This document shows, piece by piece, positions 59,614-64,000 of a stretch of 64,000 bases of DNA (its first letter is position 1; every line of letters begins with the position of its first letter). The DNA lies in the NCBI RefSeq assembly GCF_003946245.1, contig NZ_RHNN01000022.1:1-64000 (forward strand). The letters are read 5' to 3'. The stretch comes from Levilactobacillus cerevisiae. GTDB lineage: Bacteria; Bacillota; Bacilli; Lactobacillales; Lactobacillaceae. The position numbers and the translations under genes were made by a program. The notes beneath the pieces are model-generated. The model saw nothing but the letters and a program-made list of their open reading frames with translations, was not told the DNA's origin and did not search any database.

Positions 59614-61917
59614 ATGAAAGCCTTACCAACCTACCAACAAGAAGATCAAACCATCACGTTTCACTACCCCGCCGGCGACCTGCAGTTAACCGTTCTGACG
59701 CCCGAAATTGTTCGGGTCTACCAGTATCGCGGCAACGACGGTACTTCCTACGCCATCGAGGGCGCCAAGCAGACGCCAACGCCGTTTACCCTGACCACCG
59801 CCGCTGATCACTACACCTTGACCACCAGCGCGTTGACGCTCAATCTCGATGCTGACCGGCACCTCGACGTTTATGATGCCCAGGGGAACGCCCTCGTCAC
59901 CGACTACCGGGGTGAACGCACGCTACTCGACAAAGGGGTCGACAAGGTTCACGAGCGCCTGGTCGAGGCCGAGGGCCACAGCGTGACCAAGTCCACGACC
60001 AAGGCCAATACCAGTTACTACGAGGTTACCAAAAATCTGGCGCCCGACGAACAGCTCTACGGCCTGGGTGACAAGACCGGTTACCTTGATAAACGGGGCT
60101 TTGAGTACGACAACTGGAACGTCGACTACCCGGACCCGCAGCTGGAAATTTTACCCAACATTTACAAGTCCATCCCCATCATGCTGGGCCTGAAGAACGG
60201 CCATCCGTACGGCTTATTTTTCGACAACACCTACAAGAGTCACTTTGACATGGGCAAGGAAAGCGACGACTATTACTTCTACTCCGCCGTTGACGGGAAC
60301 CTCGACTACTACATTATCGGCGGGGCCACGTTGAAGGCCGTCGTCACCAACTATACCTATTTGACCGGCCGGACCCCGTTGCCGCAGAAATGGACGCTGG
60401 GCTATCAACAATCCCGTTGGGGCTACAGTGCCAGCGAGGCCGAGGTTCAAGCGATTGCCGATGGCCTCAAGCAACACGACCTCCCCTGTGACGCGATTCA
60501 CTTTGACGTCGACTACATGCGCGGCTACCGGGTCTTCACCTGGGATCACACCAAGTACGCCGACCCGAAGCGGTTTGTCGCCAGCCTAAAGGACCAGGGC
60601 ATCAAGGTGATTCCCATCATCGATCCCGGCGTCAAACAGGATCCCGACTACGACGTCTACGCCGCGGGTGTTAAAAACAATTATTTTGTGAAAACGCCTG
60701 CCGGTAAGGTCTACATCAACAAAGTTTGGCCCGGCGATTCGGCATTTCCCGACTTCGGTCGCCCCGACGTCCGCCAGTGGTGGGCCAACAACAATCAATT
60801 TTTGACCGACATGGGCGTCGGCGGTGTCTGGATCGACATGAACGAACCCGCTACGTTTGAAGGCGAAATTCCAGACGACGTGGTCTTCCACGACCAGAAC
60901 ACGCCAGCGACCCACAAGAAGATGCACAACGTTTACGGCCACAACATGGCCAAGGCCACTTACGCCGGCTTGAAGGCGCAACAGGGCAAGCGCCCCTACG
61001 TCATCACCCGGGCGGCTTACGCGGGAACGCAGAAGTATTCGACCGTTTGGACCGGCGACAACCGCAGCATGTGGCCTCACCTGCAAATGATGATTCCCCA
61101 GCTCTGCAACTTAGGGCTGAGTGGATTCAGCTTCGTCGGCACCGACATCGGTGGCTTTGCATCCGACTCCTCGGCCGAGCTGTTGACCCGCTGGATTGAG
61201 GCTGCCATTTTCAGTCCGCTGTTGCGTAACCACGCGGCCATGGGCACCCGGCATCAAGAGCCGTGGAGTTTCGGCGAACCAACGTTAACGATTTATCGTA
61301 AATACCTGAAACTGCGCTACCGCTTTATCCCCTACCTCTACGACCTGTTTGCGCAGGAAGCGGCCAACGGTCTGCCAATCATGCGGCCACTGGTCTTGAA
61401 TTACCCAGCGGACAGCCGCGTGCGGGACCTGGACGATGAATTCATGGTTGGTGACACCGTGCTGGTCGCCCCCATCGTGCAGAAATCCAAAATCAACCGC
61501 ACCGTTTATCTCCCGGCCGGCGACTGGATCGACTTCTGGAACAACCGCGAGTACCCGGGCAACCAAGACATTCTGGTCGACGCACCCCTGGACAAGCTGC
61601 CGCTATTTATCAAGAAGGACACGCTGTTGCCGTGGGGCCAAGAAGTCAGCCACGTTGCCGCAACACCCGACGCGACCATGACCTTCAAGGCTTTCGGCCA
61701 AAATGCCCGCTACGACCACTACCAAGATAACGGCCAGGACTTTGCTTATGAGAATGGCGAGTTCAACCGCTATACGATTACGGTGGCCAATGGTGAAGCC
61801 AGCGTGCAAATAACGCACCAAGGTTTTGCGCCCGTTTACCAGACGATCACGATTGATTTGCCAGCCGATGCCGTCACGCTCACCTATGACGCGGCTAGTC
61901 ACACGTATCGGGCTTAG
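59614..61917 (+). CDS. Alpha-glucosidase, GH31 family
   Basis: 767 residues, ATG after AAAGGAG. N-terminal beta-sandwich, then the GH31 barrel with catalytic nucleophile Asp in WIDMNEP near residue 410, a TGDNRSMW acid/base region near 480, and GTDIGGF near 510. C-terminal sandwich domains complete it. No signal peptide, so it is intracellular; it releases glucose from maltose, isomaltose or alpha-glucosides taken up by the cell. Single gene with terminator; a cre site lies upstream. Confidence 0.93.
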   Translation: MKALPTYQQEDQTITFHYPAGDLQLTVLTPEIVRVYQYRGNDGTSYAIEGAKQTPTPFTLTTAADHYTLTTSALTLNLDADRHLDVYDAQGNALVTDYRGERTLLDKGVDKVHERLVEAEGHSVTKSTTKANTSYYEVTKNLAPDEQLYGLGDKTGYLDKRGFEYDNWNVDYPDPQLEILPNIYKSIPIMLGLKNGHPYGLFFDNTYKSHFDMGKESDDYYFYSAVDGNLDYYIIGGATLKAVVTNYTYLTGRTPLPQKWTLGYQQSRWGYSASEAEVQAIADGLKQHDLPCDAIHFDVDYMRGYRVFTWDHTKYADPKRFVASLKDQGIKVIPIIDPGVKQDPDYDVYAAGVKNNYFVKTPAGKVYINKVWPGDSAFPDFGRPDVRQWWANNNQFLTDMGVGGVWIDMNEPATFEGEIPDDVVFHDQNTPATHKKMHNVYGHNMAKATYAGLKAQQGKRPYVITRAAYAGTQKYSTVWTGDNRSMWPHLQMMIPQLCNLGLSGFSFVGTDIGGFASDSSAELLTRWIEAAIFSPLLRNHAAMGTRHQEPWSFGEPTLTIYRKYLKLRYRFIPYLYDLFAQEAANGLPIMRPLVLNYPADSRVRDLDDEFMVGDTVLVAPIVQKSKINRTVYLPAGDWIDFWNNREYPGNQDILVDAPLDKLPLFIKKDTLLPWGQEVSHVAATPDATMTFKAFGQNARYDHYQDNGQDFAYENGEFNRYTITVANGEASVQITHQGFAPVYQTITIDLPADAVTLTYDAASHTYRA

Positions 61918-61990
61918 GTCGATGTGGTGTGTGACCCGTCGTCAGTTTATCAACAACTTGCCAACTAGCTTAACCACTTAACGGTTAACC

Positions 61991-62040
61991 AAAAACCCTG
62001 TAGAATCAGCGAAAACAGCCGCTGACTTTACGGGGTTTTT
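61991..62040 (+). terminator. Terminator after the alpha-glucosidase gene
   Basis: AAAAACCC...GGGTTTTT hairpin with an inner CAGC...GCTG stem, 75 bases after the stop. Confidence 0.75.
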
Positions 62041-62096
62041 ACATGCGTTTTTGTTTAGAGAAAATTTCATTCCTGTCTCACCGACCTGACAGTCGA

Positions 62097-62166
62097 AGTA
62101 TTGTAACATATTTCAAAGAATCGTAACCATACTTAGTTACGATTCTCAAAGAGTTGTTACAATACT
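62097..62166. promoter_or_regulatory. Four-box operator-like array
   Basis: AGTATTGTAACA (62097-62108) pairs perfectly with TGTTACAATACT (62155-62166). Inside, AGAATCGTAAC (62117-62127) pairs perfectly with GTTACGATTCT (62136-62146). Thus four T[T/C]GTAAC-type boxes, two in each orientation, lie 20 bases apart on either side of a dyad. That spacing of two helical turns points to protein binding. It is 160-230 bases before the expected start of the metal ATPase transcript. Not a terminator, as there is no T-run. Confidence 0.6.
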
Positions 62167-62274
62167 CCGCTACAGACTGGTGTATCAAGATTTAGAGCGC
62201 CTAATAACCTATCAATCGGTCCAGCTACAAGCACGCCATCCCAATCTCCACAAAAAATCCCAACGAATTTTCCC

Positions 62275-62319
62275 AACTTGATTCACATCAAGTTAATCCC
62301 CCCCAATCGCAGGCATAAT
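62275..62319 (+). promoter_or_regulatory. FNR-type box and -10 box of the metal ATPase gene
   Basis: AACTTGATTCACATCAAGTT (62275-62294) is a perfect inverted repeat containing TTGAT-N4-ATCAA. A -10 CATAAT starts at 62314; the box centre is 29.5 bases before it, the same as in the copZ-dps promoter. No clear -35 box. A CRP/FNR-family activator binding at about -41.5 is implied. Confidence 0.75.
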
Positions 62320-62383
62320 GGGTACATAAACAAGGAACGCCAAACCAATTACTTAAGAACGAACATTAGAAAGGATGCTACCC

Positions 62384-64000
62384 ATGAAATTTCAACGTTA
62401 TATTTACAGCCATACCAATCCCATTACCTTCTGGTCTGCCGGCTTGATTATCCTCGGCTTCCTGAACACCTGGTTCACCCACGTGCCTTACGTGACCGAC
62501 GTTGCCTGGATCATCGCCTCCGTGATTGCGGCCGCCCCCATCGTCTTGCGGGCCATCAGCGCGTTGAAAGCCAAGGTCTTCAGCATTGAACTCCTGGTCG
62601 GCATCGCCGTCATCGGTGCGTTTGCCATCGGTGAATTTGAAGAATCAGCCATCGTGACCTTCCTCTTTCTCTTCGGTTCTTACCTCGAACAGAAAACGCT
62701 GGCCAAGACCCGTGGCGCCATTCAATCATTGACGGAAATGGCCCCAACGACCGCACAACTGGTCAATGACGACGGCACGACTGAAGAAGTCGACGTCGAT
62801 GACCTGGAAGAAGGCAACGTCGTCCTAGTCAAGGCCGGTGGCCAAGTGCCCGTCGATGGTAAAATCGTGGACGGCACTGGTTACGTCAACGAAGCCTCGA
62901 TTACCGGTGAATCCCGGCCGGTTAATAAGCAAAATGGTGATGGCGTTTACTCCGGCGCCATGGTTGAAAGTGGCACCCTGACCATCGAAGCCACCCAAGT
63001 CGGTGACGAGACGACCTTCTCCAAGATTATCGAACTGGTCGAAGAAGCCCAAGACACCAAGTCCCCCGCTGAAAAGTTCATTGATAAATTTGCGCAGTAC
63101 TATACACCGGCCGTCCTGGTGATTGCCATTCTGGTTTTCGTTTTCTCCCGTGACCTGCGTTTGGCCATCACTGTCCTAGTCCTCGGTTGCCCCGGTGCCT
63201 TGGTGATTGGTGCCCCCGTGTCTAACGTGGCCGGCATCGGTAACGGCGCCAAGAACGGTATCCTAATCAAGGGTGGCGACGTGGTCGAAAGCCTCGCTAA
63301 GGTTGATACCATTGTCTTTGACAAGACCGGTACCCTGACTACTGGTAAAATGACGGTCGCCGGCATGCAACAATATACGAACGATGCTTCCCTCTTAGCC
63401 GGCGTCGCTCAGGTTGAACAGACCTCCGATCACCCCTTAGCCCAGGCCATCGTCGCCCACTTGAGCGCCCATTTACCAGCCGACGCTAGCGCCATGGAAA
63501 CGGAAACCATCAAGGGCCGCGGCATGGTCGGCAATTGGCACGACAGCGACCTGTACGTTGGTAACGCCGCTTTACTCAAGGACAACGGCATCACCTTGAC
63601 TGACGCCCAACTCAGCGACCTGCACGAGATGCAAGACGAAGGCCAATCAACCGTCCTGGTCGGTTACCAAGGCCAACTCGCCTTTATCCTGGGCGTGGCC
63701 GACACGGTTCGTCCCGAAGTTCCAGCGGCCTTAGCAGCTTTGAAACGTCAAGGAATCAAGCACCTGGTCATGTTGACCGGTGACAACCAAGCGACCGCCT
63801 CAGCCGTTGCGGAATCCCTGGGTATTGACGAGGTTCACGCCGACTTACTGCCAGCCGACAAGGTGACCTTTGTGAAGAAGTTCCAAGACAGCGGTCGGAA
63901 CGTGGCCTTCGTGGGCGACGGCATCAACGACAGCCCGTCCCTGGCCACCGCCAGCGTTGGCATTGCCATGGGTGGCGGGACCGACGTCGCCATTGAAACG
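62384..64000 (+). CDS. Heavy-metal P-type ATPase (partial, runs off window)
   Basis: ATG at 62384 after GAAAGGA; 539 codons are visible and the gene continues beyond the window. P1B-like: no N-terminal HMA domain, membrane helices, EEGNVVLVKAGGQVPVDG, TGES, the membrane motif read as CPGALVIG where most relatives have CPC or CPH, the DKTGTLTTG phosphorylation site, HPLAQAI, and GDGINDSPSLATASVGIAMG. It exports or imports a soft metal; the CPG motif makes the metal uncertain. Its promoter shares the FNR-type box with copZ-dps, so copper, zinc or cadmium handling is likely. Confidence 0.9.
   Translation, partial: MKFQRYIYSHTNPITFWSAGLIILGFLNTWFTHVPYVTDVAWIIASVIAAAPIVLRAISALKAKVFSIELLVGIAVIGAFAIGEFEESAIVTFLFLFGSYLEQKTLAKTRGAIQSLTEMAPTTAQLVNDDGTTEEVDVDDLEEGNVVLVKAGGQVPVDGKIVDGTGYVNEASITGESRPVNKQNGDGVYSGAMVESGTLTIEATQVGDETTFSKIIELVEEAQDTKSPAEKFIDKFAQYYTPAVLVIAILVFVFSRDLRLAITVLVLGCPGALVIGAPVSNVAGIGNGAKNGILIKGGDVVESLAKVDTIVFDKTGTLTTGKMTVAGMQQYTNDASLLAGVAQVEQTSDHPLAQAIVAHLSAHLPADASAMETETIKGRGMVGNWHDSDLYVGNAALLKDNGITLTDAQLSDLHEMQDEGQSTVLVGYQGQLAFILGVADTVRPEVPAALAALKRQGIKHLVMLTGDNQATASAVAESLGIDEVHADLLPADKVTFVKKFQDSGRNVAFVGDGINDSPSLATASVGIAMGGGTDVAIET

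Overview
The window looks like a chromosomal segment of a heterofermentative lactic acid bacterium with mid-range GC, most like Lactobacillaceae of the Levilactobacillus group. This rests on recognised protein families, Gram-positive ribosome binding sites with frequent GTG/TTG starts, a Rex- and CcpA-type adhE promoter, a CIRCE-controlled small heat-shock gene and a complete citrate fermentation operon. No rRNA, tRNA, CRISPR array or intact insertion sequence was seen.

Layout. 0.2-4.4 kb: a LysM wall protein and adhE. 5.5-15.8 kb: a membrane glycerophosphodiesterase, an orphan ribbon-helix-helix protein, a DUF1836 regulator, an Exp7/CtpE-like P-type ATPase, an aldo/keto reductase, a YjeM-type amino-acid permease and hsp20. 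16-28.2 kb: one strand carries an array of secreted proteins. Seven or eight small ones share a signal peptide and a PKxxRGxW-type motif, and they lie beside a 1178-residue SEC10/PgrA-like surface protein and a large polytopic membrane protein. 28-44.3 kb: small and decayed genes, a CNNM/CBS transporter, a LacI regulator with a KduD-like dehydrogenase, transporters, an ABC-F protein behind a leader/attenuator, NrdI with a nitroreductase, an AAA ATPase beside an MqsR/MqsA-like toxin-antitoxin pair, and another MFS transporter. 44.4-45.4 kb: a CopZ-like metallochaperone and a Dps protein. 45.9-55.3 kb: the citrate operon (malic enzyme/oxaloacetate decarboxylase, AEC permease, citC-D-E-F-X-G) with a divergent CitI-like regulator. 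55.4-64 kb: a hydrolase, a 20-bp tandem array, an AEP primase-helicase protein, a GH31 alpha-glucosidase and a metal P-type ATPase cut by the window end.

Most unusual are two families of intergenic elements that look like structured RNA or small palindromic mobile DNA. Family A (about 160-300 bp, at least seven sites, one duplicated in tandem, two apparently nested) keeps a fixed order of an outer stem and three hairpins, while the stem sequences change with compensation. Family B (about 120 bp, four copies plus a half copy) keeps its single-stranded motifs while its stems are replaced completely; one copy sits inside the citrate operon between citF and citX.

Regulatory links. An FNR-type palindrome lies at the same distance from the -10 box before both the copZ-dps pair and the metal ATPase 18 kb away, so the two appear to form one regulon with class II geometry. 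A four-box operator-like array also precedes that ATPase. Other sites are a perfect LacI-type palindrome before the KduD-like gene, a perfect CIRCE before hsp20, a perfect cre between the helicase and alpha-glucosidase genes, and Rex/cre sites before adhE.
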